NCBI RefSeq assembly: GCF_907164555.1
Contig: NZ_CAJQZC010000009.1
Location: 124,001-188,000 of the forward strand
Length of the DNA stretch: 64,000 bases
Reading direction: 5' to 3'
From: Paraburkholderia saeva
GTDB taxonomy: Bacteria > Pseudomonadota > Gammaproteobacteria > Burkholderiales > Burkholderiaceae
In this document: positions 34,965-43,611 of the stretch, in pieces
Layout of the letters: every line of letters starts with the position of its first letter
How positions within the stretch are numbered: position 1 is the first letter of the stretch
Notes under the pieces: generated by a model
What the model saw: the letters and a program-made list of their open reading frames with translations, nothing else
Database searches by the model: none
Told to the model about the DNA's origin: nothing
Translations under genes and position numbers: made by a program

Positions 34965-35924
34965 CTAGAGATCAAATTGATCGAGTTCGCGCTGCAATTC
35001 ACGATTGCGCGCGACGCGTTCGTCGATGGCCGGGCCAAGCCGCTCGACGACCGACGTGATCAACAGGTTGAACAGGCAGGTCAACGGTGCAAGCGAATCC
35101 CAGAACTGGCCGACGTCGGTCTTGACCTGCAGCAGGTCGCACGGGAAGTCGCGCGCCCACGGGCAGTACAGGTCGGTGACGAGCGCAAACGGCAGCCCGC
35201 GCTGCGTCGCCGCCTCGCAGTAGCTGCGCGCGATGCGCGAGTAAGCACGGATATCGGTGACGACAAGATAGGGCGAAGCAAAACCGGAGTTAAGCGAATC
35301 GACGTACGAACCCGACATACCGTCCGAATAGAACACGCGCGGGCGGATGTATTCGAGGTAGCTCGAAAATGCGTTGCTGATGCCGCGGGTCGACTGGATG
35401 CCGAGGATGTACACCGCATCGGCGGTCGCCAGGCGTTCGGCGACGTGCGCGAAGGCAGGCGTCCGGGCAAGCTGGTAGACGTACTGGACGGCGTCGAGCT
35501 CGAGATCGAGCGAGCGCCCAAGCGTGCTGCCAGCGCCCACGCTCTCGCCCGTCGCTACGCCGTCGAACCGGGCCATGGGCTCCTGCGGATCGGCATGCCG
35601 CGGCTCGCGCGTTTGAGTTTGAGTTTGAGCCGCTAACCGGCGATATTCCTCCAGCCGGTCGGTGATCATCCACGGACGCTCCTGCACGCCACGCAGTTCG
35701 CGCTTGAGGTCATCCAGGTTGCGATAGCCAACGCTGCGCAGGAAGCGCCCCACGGAAATCCCGCTCGTGCAGGTTTGCTGCGCGATCTGGTCGGCGGTTT
35801 CGAGCCCCAGCCGCTCGAGGTTCGCCAGCATGTAGCTCGCGATACGTTTCGCGGTCGGGGTCAGCCCGGCGTAACGCGATTCGACAGTCTGTGCAAACGC
35901 GGTCGGCATCGTGGCTGGCGGCAT
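34965..35924 (-). CDS. RpiR/MurR-type transcriptional regulator with SIS domain
   Basis: A 319-residue regulator with an N-terminal HTH_6 domain (LTPTAKRIASYMLANLERLG, CTSGISVGRFLRSVGYRNLD; about residues 15-85) and a C-terminal SIS sugar-isomerase domain (ADAVYILGIQSTRGISNAFS, YLVVTDIRAYSRIARSYCEA). MurR-type members sense cell-wall sugar phosphates. Here it heads the ddpXABCDF-like operon and probably autoregulates it; repeats at 35928-35970 just upstream are candidate binding sites. A QTQTQT stretch sits in the interdomain linker. Confidence 0.88.
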   Translation of the reverse strand: MPPATMPTAFAQTVESRYAGLTPTAKRIASYMLANLERLGLETADQIAQQTCTSGISVGRFLRSVGYRNLDDLKRELRGVQERPWMITDRLEEYRRLAAQTQTQTREPRHADPQEPMARFDGVATGESVGAGSTLGRSLDLELDAVQYVYQLARTPAFAHVAERLATADAVYILGIQSTRGISNAFSSYLEYIRPRVFYSDGMSGSYVDSLNSGFASPYLVVTDIRAYSRIARSYCEAATQRGLPFALVTDLYCPWARDFPCDLLQVKTDVGQFWDSLAPLTCLFNLLITSVVERLGPAIDERVARNRELQRELDQFDL

Positions 35925-35927
35925 TGG

Positions 35928-35970
35928 TTAGATATCTGTCATTCTTTTCTCGATTGACATCTATCTGACA
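35928..35970. promoter_or_regulatory. Candidate operator repeats before the RpiR/ddp operon
   Basis: TATCTGTCA (35933-35941) and TATCTGACA (35962-35970) are direct repeats 29 bases apart, 8 of 9 bases identical; a third half-site TGACATC overlaps the second (35955-35961). They begin four bases upstream of the regulator start, a position suited to autorepression. Confidence 0.4.
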
Positions 35971-36133
35971 AAACCAATAAAGTCAGCGCCAGCTTAAAAA
36001 ATCTATCAAAAGAGACCGGTTAATAGGCGCACGGGCGCCTGCTGACCCTGCCTACTGTATGGGGATTCAGACAAACAGGCCACCAGGGCCCGCCCCGGAT
36101 GCGACGAGACTCAGCTCAAATTCAGGAGACACT

Positions 36134-36157
36134 TAGTTATATGTCGTCGTATAACTA
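36134..36157. promoter_or_regulatory. Inverted repeat upstream of the TRAP operon
   Basis: TAGTTATA (36134-36141) and TATAACTA (36150-36157) are perfect 8-base arms around TGTCGTCG. The AT-rich palindrome resembles GntR/IclR-type operators of sugar-acid transport operons. It lies about 385 bases before dctP, and no regulator gene is adjacent on that side. Confidence 0.4.
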
Positions 36158-36542
36158 TATGACGAACTGAAATATTTGCCGCATATTCAAGCTTCCTGCC
36201 TTACGGAGCGCGGCATTGCCCTGTTCTGCCCGCTTCTCGCGGACGAAAAAGGAACCAGGCGAAAACCGCCGCTCAGGCCGCGCGCTCGCGCCATACGGGT
36301 AATTACCCGGTGTACATCCTGTATCTCATATAGATAGACTCACGCAGTCATAGGACAACATACAAATCCACCCAGCTTTTGCCCTGTGCAAGGCCGGATG
36401 GCCGAGTGACCGGAGACCACGCCATCTCCAGCGCCACATTTCCCATGGCGGCTGGTCGAGAAACGAGAGCCGGGATACGGGCCAGGACCGTATCGCAGCT
36501 TTTGCAATCGATCGATGGTTTATTTTCAGAGGAAATATCGCG

Positions 36543-37535
36543 ATGAAAAACAACTTTAACCTTTCCCGTGTTTCGTTGATGGTGGCGGCGTCGGTGCTGG
36601 CCTTGAGCACCGGTGCAGCACAGGCGCGCGTCTTCCGCGTGGCCGATGTGCACAGCGACACCTACCCGACCAACATGGCCGTGAAGTACATGGGTGAGCA
36701 GATCTCGAAGGGGACCGACGGCAAGGATTCGGTCAAGGTCTTCGGCAACAGCTCGCTCGGCTCTGAAAACGACACCATCGACCAGGTCCGTATCGGCGCG
36801 CTCGACATGACGCGCGCGAACGGCGCAGCGTTCAACGAAATCGTGCCGGAATCGATGATTCCGTCGCTGCCGTTCCTGTTCCGTGACATCGACCATTTCC
36901 GCAAGGTCATGTACGGCCCGGAAGGCCAGAAGATTCTCGACGCCTTCAAGGCGAAGGGCATGATCGCGCTGACCTTCTATGAAAGCGGCGCACGTTCGAT
37001 CTACACGAAGAAGGCGATCCATTCGCCGGCTGACATGAAGGGCCTCAAGGTCCGCGTGCAGCCGTCCGACCTGATGGTCGACGAAATCCGCGCAATGGGC
37101 GGCACGCCGACGCCGATGCCGTTCGCCGAGGTCTACACGGGCCTGAAGACGGGTCTCGTCGACGCAGCGGAAAACAACCTGCCGTCCTACGACGAAACGA
37201 AGCACTTCGAAGTCGCGCCCGTGTTCTCGGAAACCCAGCATGCGATGACGCCGGAAGTGCTGGTGTTCTCGAAGAAGGTGTGGGACACGCTGACGCCGCA
37301 GGAACAGGAAGTCATCAAGAAGGCTGCAGCTGACTCGGTGCCTTACTACCAGAAGCTGTGGACGGCACGTGAAGCCGATGCTGCGAAAACCGTGACGAAG
37401 GGCGGCGCCACGATCGTCGCTTCGTCGCAGATCGATCGCGCTGCGTTCGTGAAGGCGATGCAACCGGTCTGGACCAAGTACGAAAAGACGCCGGCGATGA
37501 AGCAGATCGTCGACGAAATCCAGGCGGTCAAGTAA
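36543..37535 (+). CDS. dctP: TRAP transporter substrate-binding protein (DctP family)
   Basis: A 330-residue periplasmic binding protein: signal peptide at residues 1-28 (cleavage after AQA) and a DctP fold (FRVADVHSDTYPTNMAVKYM, FKAKGMIALTFYESGARSIY, LKVRVQPSDLMVDEIRAMGG, GLVDAAENNLPSYDETKHFE). The Arg of LKVRVQPS is the residue that in this family pairs with the ligand carboxylate. It delivers an organic or sugar acid to the DctQM permease encoded downstream. A long hairpin follows its stop. Confidence 0.93.
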   Translation: MKNNFNLSRVSLMVAASVLALSTGAAQARVFRVADVHSDTYPTNMAVKYMGEQISKGTDGKDSVKVFGNSSLGSENDTIDQVRIGALDMTRANGAAFNEIVPESMIPSLPFLFRDIDHFRKVMYGPEGQKILDAFKAKGMIALTFYESGARSIYTKKAIHSPADMKGLKVRVQPSDLMVDEIRAMGGTPTPMPFAEVYTGLKTGLVDAAENNLPSYDETKHFEVAPVFSETQHAMTPEVLVFSKKVWDTLTPQEQEVIKKAAADSVPYYQKLWTAREADAAKTVTKGGATIVASSQIDRAAFVKAMQPVWTKYEKTPAMKQIVDEIQAVK

Positions 37536-37553
37536 GTCTCACCCGCAGGTGAT

Positions 37554-37593
37554 GGCGGAATGTCCGGCAGTGTGTCTTGCCGGACGTTCCGCC
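37554..37593 (+). terminator. 16-bp intercistronic hairpin after dctP
   Basis: GGCGGAATGTCCGGCA pairs with TGCCGGACGTTCCGCC across an 8-base loop, with a single G-U wobble. It sits in the 144-base gap between dctP and dctQ. No T tract, so probably partial termination or protection of the dctP message rather than full termination. Confidence 0.6.
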
Positions 37594-37679
37594 ACAAGCA
37601 TTTTCCCGCCGGCCGCCAGCGGCCGCGCGGGGAAGTCTGAATGGGCAGGATTAGTCCGTTGTATGGAAGGATGGAATAA

Positions 37680-38159
37680 ATGACCTTCATGAAACGCCCG
37701 AACGATTTTATTGCCCGGGTGCTGGCTATCGTGGCGTCGATCAGCCTTGCCGTGTTGACCGTGCTGGTCTTTTACGGCGTGGTGATGCGTTATGTCTTTA
37801 ACGATGCACCCGATTTCGTCGAGCCGATCGCCCTGCTGCTGGTGATCGTCATCGCCATGTTCGGGGCCTCGCTCAAGGTTCGCGAAAGCGGGCATATCGG
37901 GCTTGATTCGCTTGTCAAGAAGCTGTCGCCCAAAGGGCAGATCGCCGCCGAGGCCTTCCAGCATCTTTGCCTGATTGCGCTTTCCGTCGCGATTTTCTCT
38001 GGCTGCCTGCAAATGGCGGAAACGACGATGGAAGACCGGATTCCAATTCTCGGCCTGCCCGAAGCAATCCGCTACTTCATTCCCGTCGCTGCCAGCGTCT
38101 GCATTATTCTTTTCTCGCTCGAACATCTGCTGAAGCTGTTCGCGCGGGAACACAACTAG
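37680..38159 (+). CDS. dctQ: TRAP transporter small permease (DctQ family)
   Basis: A 159-residue membrane protein with four predicted helices (ILAIVASISLAVLTVLVFYG, PIALLLVIVIAMFGASL, HLCLIALSVAIFSGCL, IPVAASVCIILFSLEHLLKL). It forms the permease with DctM and is needed for sodium-driven uptake of the acid delivered by DctP. Its stop is 7 bases before the dctM start, within one operon. Confidence 0.9.
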   Translation: MTFMKRPNDFIARVLAIVASISLAVLTVLVFYGVVMRYVFNDAPDFVEPIALLLVIVIAMFGASLKVRESGHIGLDSLVKKLSPKGQIAAEAFQHLCLIALSVAIFSGCLQMAETTMEDRIPILGLPEAIRYFIPVAASVCIILFSLEHLLKLFAREHN

Positions 38160-38166
38160 AGCAATC

Positions 38167-39519
38167 ATGGAACTTGCCATTCTGTTTGTCAGTTTTATCG
38201 TGTTCCTCGTTCTCGGGGTTCCGGTCTCGTTTGCGTTGGGGCTCTCGTGCGTCCTGACGTACCTGTTTGAAGGCCTGCCCGCGGCAACCGCGATGCAGTC
38301 GATGATCTCGGGCATGAACGCGTTCTCGTTCCTCGCGGTCCCCTTCTTCATCTTCTCCGGCGAACTGATGCTGCACGGCGGTATCGCCGACCGCATCCTG
38401 AAGTTCGCGCAGGCCGCCGTCGGGCACTTCCGCGGTGGTCTCGGCATGGCCAACGTCGTCGCCTGTACGCTGTTCGGCGGCGTGTCGGGTTCGCCGACAG
38501 CCGATACGTCGGCAATGGGCGGCGTCGTGATTCCGCTGATGAAGCGCGAAGGCTATAGCGCGGCGTATGCGGTCAACGTGACGACACACTCGTCGCTCGC
38601 CGGCGCGCTGATGCCGACGTCGACGAACATGATCATCTATGCGTTCGCTGCACAGGGGATCACGGGCACGTTGAACGGACAGACGCTGAGCGGCGTTTCG
38701 ATCGGCGACCTGCTGTTCTCCGGGCTGCTGCCGGTGCTGTGGGTGATGGGTTTCGTGCTGATCGCAGCCTACTGGCAAGCGGTTCGTTTCGGCTACCCGC
38801 GCCGTGCTGACGGTTCGACCGGCGTGCAGAAGTTTCCCGGCTGGTTCGCGGTGGGCAGGACGTTCCTTGGCGCAGTGCCGGGCCTGATGGTGATCGCAAT
38901 CATCCTCGTGTGCGTGGCAAAAGGCATTGCAACGGCGACAGAAGCCGCGGCGATTGCGGTGGCCTATTCGCTCGTGCTGACACTCCTCGTCTATCGCACG
39001 ATGACGATGAAGAAACTGTTCGTGGCGCTCTCCCGCGCAACCAAGACGACTGGTGTGGTGCTGCTGCTGATCGCCGTGTCGAACATGCTGCGCTTCCAGA
39101 TGGCTTATCTGGAGATTCCGGACGCGATTGAACGTCTGCTCGAGCACGCAACGACGATTCCGTGGCTGATGCTGCTGTACATCAACATTCTCCAGGTCTT
39201 CCTCGGTACGTTCGTCGACATGGCTGCCCACATCCTGATCACGACGCCGCTGTTCCTGCCGATGGCGATGCATGCCGGCGTGGGTCCCGTGCAGTTCGGC
39301 ATCATGATTCTCCTGAACTGCGCACTCGGCCTGGTTCACCCGCCGATCGGCTCGGTGCAGTTCATTGGCTGCGCGATCGGTAACGTCTCGATCGGCGAAA
39401 CGACGAAAATCGCGTGGCCGTACTATCTGGCCATCTTCAGCGCAATTAACGTGGTCACCTACATGCCGTTCTTCTCGACGTGGTTGCCAAGCGTGATTAA
39501 CGGACACCCGGTGTATTGA
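38167..39519 (+). CDS. dctM: TRAP transporter large permease (DctM family)
   Basis: A 450-residue membrane protein with about 12 helices. Family signatures are FLAVPFFIFSGELMLHGGIA, GGVSGSPTADTSAMGGVVIP and LGTFVDMAAHILITTPLFLP. It is the ion-coupled transport subunit of the TRAP system; normal length for the family. It closes the operon: a strong terminator lies 29 bases after the stop. Confidence 0.93.
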   Translation: MELAILFVSFIVFLVLGVPVSFALGLSCVLTYLFEGLPAATAMQSMISGMNAFSFLAVPFFIFSGELMLHGGIADRILKFAQAAVGHFRGGLGMANVVACTLFGGVSGSPTADTSAMGGVVIPLMKREGYSAAYAVNVTTHSSLAGALMPTSTNMIIYAFAAQGITGTLNGQTLSGVSIGDLLFSGLLPVLWVMGFVLIAAYWQAVRFGYPRRADGSTGVQKFPGWFAVGRTFLGAVPGLMVIAIILVCVAKGIATATEAAAIAVAYSLVLTLLVYRTMTMKKLFVALSRATKTTGVVLLLIAVSNMLRFQMAYLEIPDAIERLLEHATTIPWLMLLYINILQVFLGTFVDMAAHILITTPLFLPMAMHAGVGPVQFGIMILLNCALGLVHPPIGSVQFIGCAIGNVSIGETTKIAWPYYLAIFSAINVVTYMPFFSTWLPSVINGHPVY

Positions 39520-39547
39520 GGTCCAAGGGTTTTATCAGGCAGATACG

Positions 39548-39580
39548 AACAGCCCCGCACATGCGGGGCTGTTTTCTTTT
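39548..39580 (+). terminator. Intrinsic terminator of the TRAP operon
   Basis: Perfect 12-base arms AACAGCCCCGCA and TGCGGGGCTGTT with a 2-base CA centre (so the real loop is slightly larger), followed by TTTTCTTTT. Textbook Rho-independent form. Confidence 0.93.
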
Positions 39581-39643
39581 GCGCCCCGCGTTCGTGACGC
39601 TGGCCGCTTTCCTGCCTGACGAAAGACCTGCGTGCGGCTCAAG

Positions 39644-40798
39644 TTACTTCTCCACCACGCCAAGCAGCGCCTGCTTTCCTCCCACGTATTGGTAGAGCGA
39701 AATCACGCCGTGCCGCAGATCGCCCTTCGGATCGAACTGCGTCTGGCCGAGCACGCCCTGATGGTCGGTCGCGGGCATTGCCGCGAGAATCTTTGCCGGC
39801 TCGGTGGACTGCGCGCGCTTCATCGCATCGACGACGATACCTACCGCGTCATACGCGAACGGCGAATTGAGCACCGGCGCGAAGCCAAAGCGCTTCTTGT
39901 AGCGCTCGACGAACGCGGGACCGTCCGCCATTTTCAGCAACGGCGCGCCGGCAATCGAGCAGACGACGTTGTCTGCCGCATCGCCTGCGAGTTTCGCGAG
40001 ATCGTCAGCGCATAGTCCGTCGCCGGCCAGCACCTTGACCGTGATGCCCAGCTGTTTTGCCTGTTTTGCGAACGGGCCGCCCGTGCCGTCGAGTCCACCG
40101 TACATGATCGCATCCGGTTTTTCGCCCTTGATTTTCGTGAGAATCGCGCGGAAGTCGACCGCCTTGTCCGTGCTTGCGTCATGCGAAAGTACCGTGATGC
40201 CATCGAGCTTCGCCTGCTTTTCGAACTCGACGGCGAGACCCTGCCCGTATGCAGTCGAATCGTCGACGATTGCGATCGTTTTGACCTTCAGCGTTTTCGC
40301 GGCGTAGTCGGCAAGCGTCGGTCCCTGCTGTGCATCGGTGGCGACGACGCGATAAGCGGTCCGGAAGCCCTGTTGCGTGTAGGCCGGATTCGTCGCGGAC
40401 GGCGACACCTGGACGATGCCTGCGTCGTTGTAGATCTTTGAGGCTGGAATGGTAGATCCGGACTGCATGTGGCCGATCACCGCGACAACCTTGTCGTCGA
40501 CCAGTTTCTGCGCGACCTGGGTCGCCTGACGCGGGTCACCCGCATCGTCCTGTGCGTCGAAGACGAGCGTCACCTTGTGTCCGGCGATTACGAGACCCGC
40601 CTGGTTGATTTCCTCGATCGCGAGCCGCGCGCCGTTCTCGGTGTCCTTGCCGAGATAGGAGGCAGGCCCCGTGACGGGCGCGGCCTCGCCGATCTTCACC
40701 CTCTCGTCCGCATGGGCCACACCGGCTGCAACGACCGCCCACGCCCCCAGAATGCCGACGGCCGTCACGCCGCGACCCAACGCTGTGAATTTGCTCAT
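39644..40798 (-). CDS. Branched-chain amino acid-type ABC binding protein (LivK/J-like), orphan
   Basis: A 384-residue periplasmic binding protein of the Leu/Ile/Val family: signal peptide at 1-30 (cleavage after AHA), KIGEAAPVTGPASYLGKDTE at the mature N-terminus, then LVDDKVVAVIGHMQSGSTIP and TIAIVDDSTAYGQGLAVEFE. No permease or ATPase gene is adjacent. It is divergent from a GlxA-type regulator with a DadA-like oxidase and an asparaginase behind it, so the ligand may be an amino acid or amide processed by them. Confidence 0.9.
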   Translation of the reverse strand: MSKFTALGRGVTAVGILGAWAVVAAGVAHADERVKIGEAAPVTGPASYLGKDTENGARLAIEEINQAGLVIAGHKVTLVFDAQDDAGDPRQATQVAQKLVDDKVVAVIGHMQSGSTIPASKIYNDAGIVQVSPSATNPAYTQQGFRTAYRVVATDAQQGPTLADYAAKTLKVKTIAIVDDSTAYGQGLAVEFEKQAKLDGITVLSHDASTDKAVDFRAILTKIKGEKPDAIMYGGLDGTGGPFAKQAKQLGITVKVLAGDGLCADDLAKLAGDAADNVVCSIAGAPLLKMADGPAFVERYKKRFGFAPVLNSPFAYDAVGIVVDAMKRAQSTEPAKILAAMPATDHQGVLGQTQFDPKGDLRHGVISLYQYVGGKQALLGVVEK

Positions 40799-41031
40799 GC
40801 TTCACCCGAAAAAGAAGTGTGGTTAGCTGGGCGGACGGTGCGCCAGTCTGCGCAGCGCCGTCCGCACCTCGCAGTGCGATGTCGTTCGATTGCGGGTTCC
40901 AATTTATGCAGCCAGAAACGCGGGGCATTGCATCGATCTGCCGCAAAATAGAAGAATTGCGACAATACTGCCGGGCGATGATCCGTCGCGCGTCGCCGTA
41001 TAATTCCGACGATTCATCCATGAGGTTGCGC

Positions 41032-42111
41032 ATGCCGGCCGCCGAAGAATCCACCCGCGTAACCCCCGCTGCTCAGGCACTCGTCGAGCAGCTGGATGCG
41101 CTGCCACGAACGACGCAGGCGCTGCCGAGTCGCTCCGGCGCGGAGCTGAGCGTCGGCATTCTGTTGTGGCCGCGCTTTCCCATGCTGTCGCTCGCCGGGC
41201 TGTGCGATGCGTTACGTCACGCAGCGGATCGCGGCGACCAGAGCCGGCAATTACGTTGCCTGTGGACGATTGTCGGCGCCAAAGGTGAGTCGGTCGAAGC
41301 GAGTTGCGGCATTCCCGTCCAGATTCAGTCGGTGTTTCCAGACGTGACGCAGTTCGACTATCTCGTCGTTATCGGCGGCCTGCTGCCCCATCTCGATCAG
41401 GTCGACCGGCGCTACTGGGACTATCTGCATGAAGCGGCCGATGCGGGCATTCCGCTCGTCGGCATGTGCACAGGCAGCTTCGTGCTGGCGCGCGCAGGCT
41501 TGATGGAAAGCCGCGTGGCCTGCGTGCACAGTTTCCATCTCGACGACTACCGGCGCATGTTTCCCGCACTGCGCGTCGTCACGCACGCCGATTATCTGAT
41601 CGACGGGAACCGCATCACGTGCGCTGGCGGCATCTCTGTCGTGGAACTGGCGGCGCGTCTGATCAGCCTTCATTGCGGACCGGACCGCGCATCGAAGGTG
41701 ATTCATCAGATGACAGTCAGCCGCCAGGGCGGATCGTCATTTATCGAGCGACGTGCGGCGCTCGGCTATCTGTCCGTCGAGGACACCACCGTGCGGCACG
41801 CGGTTCTGCTGATGGAAGAGAATCTGGAGGCGCCGTTGAACATCGTCGTCATCGCGAAGATGATCGGCACCAGCGTGCGCAATCTCGAACGCGCTTTCAT
41901 GAGCGAGATGAACACGTCGCCTAACGAGTTCTACCGGCGAATGCGCCTGCGCTACGCGCGCTGGATGCTCGTGAACACGTCGCGCAGGATCACCGACATC
42001 GCCTATGAATGCGGCTTCGCCGATTCGGCGCATTTCATCCGCGTGTTTCGCGAGGCCTATGGCGTGACGCCTGGCAAGCTACGTGGATCGCGCAGCGCGG
42101 CCGCTGCATGA
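41032..42111 (+). CDS. GlxA family regulator (DJ-1/PfpI-like domain plus AraC HTH)
   Basis: A 359-residue regulator. N-terminal class I glutamine amidotransferase-like domain (about 40-220) with the elbow GMCTGSFVLARAG, C-terminal AraC-type double HTH (about 260-350; AKMIGTSVRNLERAFMSEMN, RITDIAYECGFADSAHFIRV). GlxA-type proteins regulate catabolism of quaternary amines, arginine or carnitine. The start at 41032 is preferred for its GAGG at 41022-41025; 41020 is an alternative. A consensus TATAAT lies at 40999-41004. It is divergent from the LivK-like gene. Confidence 0.88.
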   Translation: MPAAEESTRVTPAAQALVEQLDALPRTTQALPSRSGAELSVGILLWPRFPMLSLAGLCDALRHAADRGDQSRQLRCLWTIVGAKGESVEASCGIPVQIQSVFPDVTQFDYLVVIGGLLPHLDQVDRRYWDYLHEAADAGIPLVGMCTGSFVLARAGLMESRVACVHSFHLDDYRRMFPALRVVTHADYLIDGNRITCAGGISVVELAARLISLHCGPDRASKVIHQMTVSRQGGSSFIERRAALGYLSVEDTTVRHAVLLMEENLEAPLNIVVIAKMIGTSVRNLERAFMSEMNTSPNEFYRRMRLRYARWMLVNTSRRITDIAYECGFADSAHFIRVFREAYGVTPGKLRGSRSAAAA

Positions 42112-42302
42112 GACGTCCGCATCGGCAACACCGCGGGCCATGACGTTCGCCTCACAATGATATCTGTCGCGTTTCTTCTGTTTTCCGGCAGATCGGTGCA
42201 ATGCCTGCCCATTGCGACCGCTCTACAGTTCAGGCGACGGGACGATGCGGCATGCAGCGCGCGCCCGATACATCTCACAGACCCGGAGTCGAGTTTAGCC
42301 GT

Positions 42303-43553
42303 ATGCGGATATTGATCGTGGGCGCGGGCGTTATCGGTCTCGCGAGTGCTTATTACCTGGAAAAAGCGGGCCACGACGTGACCGTCGTGGACCGGCATCC
42401 GGGCGTTGCCGGCGAGACCAGCTCCGGCAATGGCGGCCAGCTGTCGTACAGCTATGTCGCGCCGCTTGCCGGTCCTGGCGTGGTGTCGAAGCTGCCCCGA
42501 TGGCTAACGCGACGCGACTCTCCTGTGCGCTTTCGTCCAAGGCTGAACATCGAGCAGTGGCGCTGGTGTTTCGAGTTTCTGGCAGCGTGTACGCGTGAGC
42601 GCAGCGAACTCACAACGCGCAACCTGCTGTCGCTGTCGTTCCTCAGCCGCACGCTGATGCATGAGCTGATCGCAACCGAACCGTCGCTCAATTTCGATTT
42701 CACGCAGTCGGGCAAGCTCGTCCTGCACCGTGACGCAGGCGCAATGCAGGACGCGATCAAGCTGCTTGAATTCCAGCGGACGCTCGGTTGTGAACAGCAC
42801 GCGCTAGGCGCCGATGCATGCGTCGAACTCGAACCGGCGCTCGCCACTACGCGTCCCTTGCTCGCGGGCGGGATCCATACACCAGGCGAAGACACCGCCG
42901 ACTGTCAGCGCTTCTGCGAATGCCTTGAGACCATGCTGCGCGCACGCGGCGTGCGCTTCCTGATGAATACGTCCATCGATGATCTTAAAGTCGACGCATG
43001 CGGCAATGTCGGCGCCTGGTGCAATGGCGCGCAGCTGGACGCGGATCACATCGTCATTGCTTCAGGTGCGGGCGCGACGCGGCTCCTGAAGCCGCCAGGC
43101 ATTCGCGTGCCGGTGTATCCGCTCAAAGGCTACAGCCTGACGTTCGATCTGCAACCGGAAACCGCTTCGCCCCACATCAGCATCACCGATTTCAGCCGCA
43201 AGGTCGTCTATGCGCGCTTAGGCGAGCGCTTGCGTGTCGCGGGAATCGCCGACATCGACGGCTATTCGCTGGAACCGGATGCAACGCGTCTAGCGACGCT
43301 GCGCAGCGAAACGGCCGCGGTGTTCCCCGAAGTCGCCCGATTGCCGATAGCCCAGGCATGGACCGGCCTGCGCCCGGCAACACCGCGGGGCACGCCCATC
43401 ATCGGACCCACGCGTTATCGCAACCTGTGGCTCAACATCGGTCATGGCGCGCTCGGCTTCACGCTCGCGACAGGCTCCGCCGCGCTTCTGACGGAATGGC
43501 TTGCGGGCAGAGACGGTCACAATTTGCGCGACACGTTTGCCCTTTCGCATTGA
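42303..43553 (+). CDS. D-amino acid dehydrogenase / FAD-dependent oxidoreductase (DadA-like)
   Basis: A 416-residue FAD enzyme of the DAO family. The N-terminal dinucleotide fold is ILIVGAGVIGLASAYYLEKA with acidic VVDRHP; then SSGNGGQLSYSYVAPLAGPG as in DadA, and C-terminal GLRPATPRGTPIIGPTRYRN with LNIGHGALGFTLATGSA. It oxidatively deaminates D-amino acids to 2-oxo acids, feeding electrons to the respiratory chain. It lies downstream of the GlxA regulator and 58 bases upstream of the asparaginase, probably in one operon. Confidence 0.88.
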   Translation: MRILIVGAGVIGLASAYYLEKAGHDVTVVDRHPGVAGETSSGNGGQLSYSYVAPLAGPGVVSKLPRWLTRRDSPVRFRPRLNIEQWRWCFEFLAACTRERSELTTRNLLSLSFLSRTLMHELIATEPSLNFDFTQSGKLVLHRDAGAMQDAIKLLEFQRTLGCEQHALGADACVELEPALATTRPLLAGGIHTPGEDTADCQRFCECLETMLRARGVRFLMNTSIDDLKVDACGNVGAWCNGAQLDADHIVIASGAGATRLLKPPGIRVPVYPLKGYSLTFDLQPETASPHISITDFSRKVVYARLGERLRVAGIADIDGYSLEPDATRLATLRSETAAVFPEVARLPIAQAWTGLRPATPRGTPIIGPTRYRNLWLNIGHGALGFTLATGSAALLTEWLAGRDGHNLRDTFALSH

Positions 43554-43611
43554 TGGCGCGAGGCGCGTCCTTCATGGCGTTACCCATTCATCGCAACATC
43601 AAAGACCTCGC

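Larger units (their letters stand above)
35925..36542. other. Divergent control region, ddp operon / TRAP operon
   Basis: 618 bases without a gene, AT-richer than the flanks. The ddp side holds repeated TATCTGWCA elements (35928-35970). The TRAP side holds an inverted repeat at 36134-36157. The remainder, including 36200-36540, shows no convincing gene; an opposing open frame there overlaps the start of dctP and is a shadow. Confidence 0.6.

Noticed and set aside
36326..37463. Open frames on the minus strand opposite dctP and its leader
   Set aside because: They overlap a clear TRAP binding-protein gene and show only GC-driven composition.
37672..37679. GGAATAA before dctQ, as an ECF promoter
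   Set aside because: It overlaps the dctQ translation start region and has no matching -10 element; dctQ is in an operon with dctP.
38104..39507. A 467-codon open frame opposite dctM
   Set aside because: It is rich in His and Arg, has no recognisable domain and lies wholly opposite a clear DctM gene; it results from high GC.
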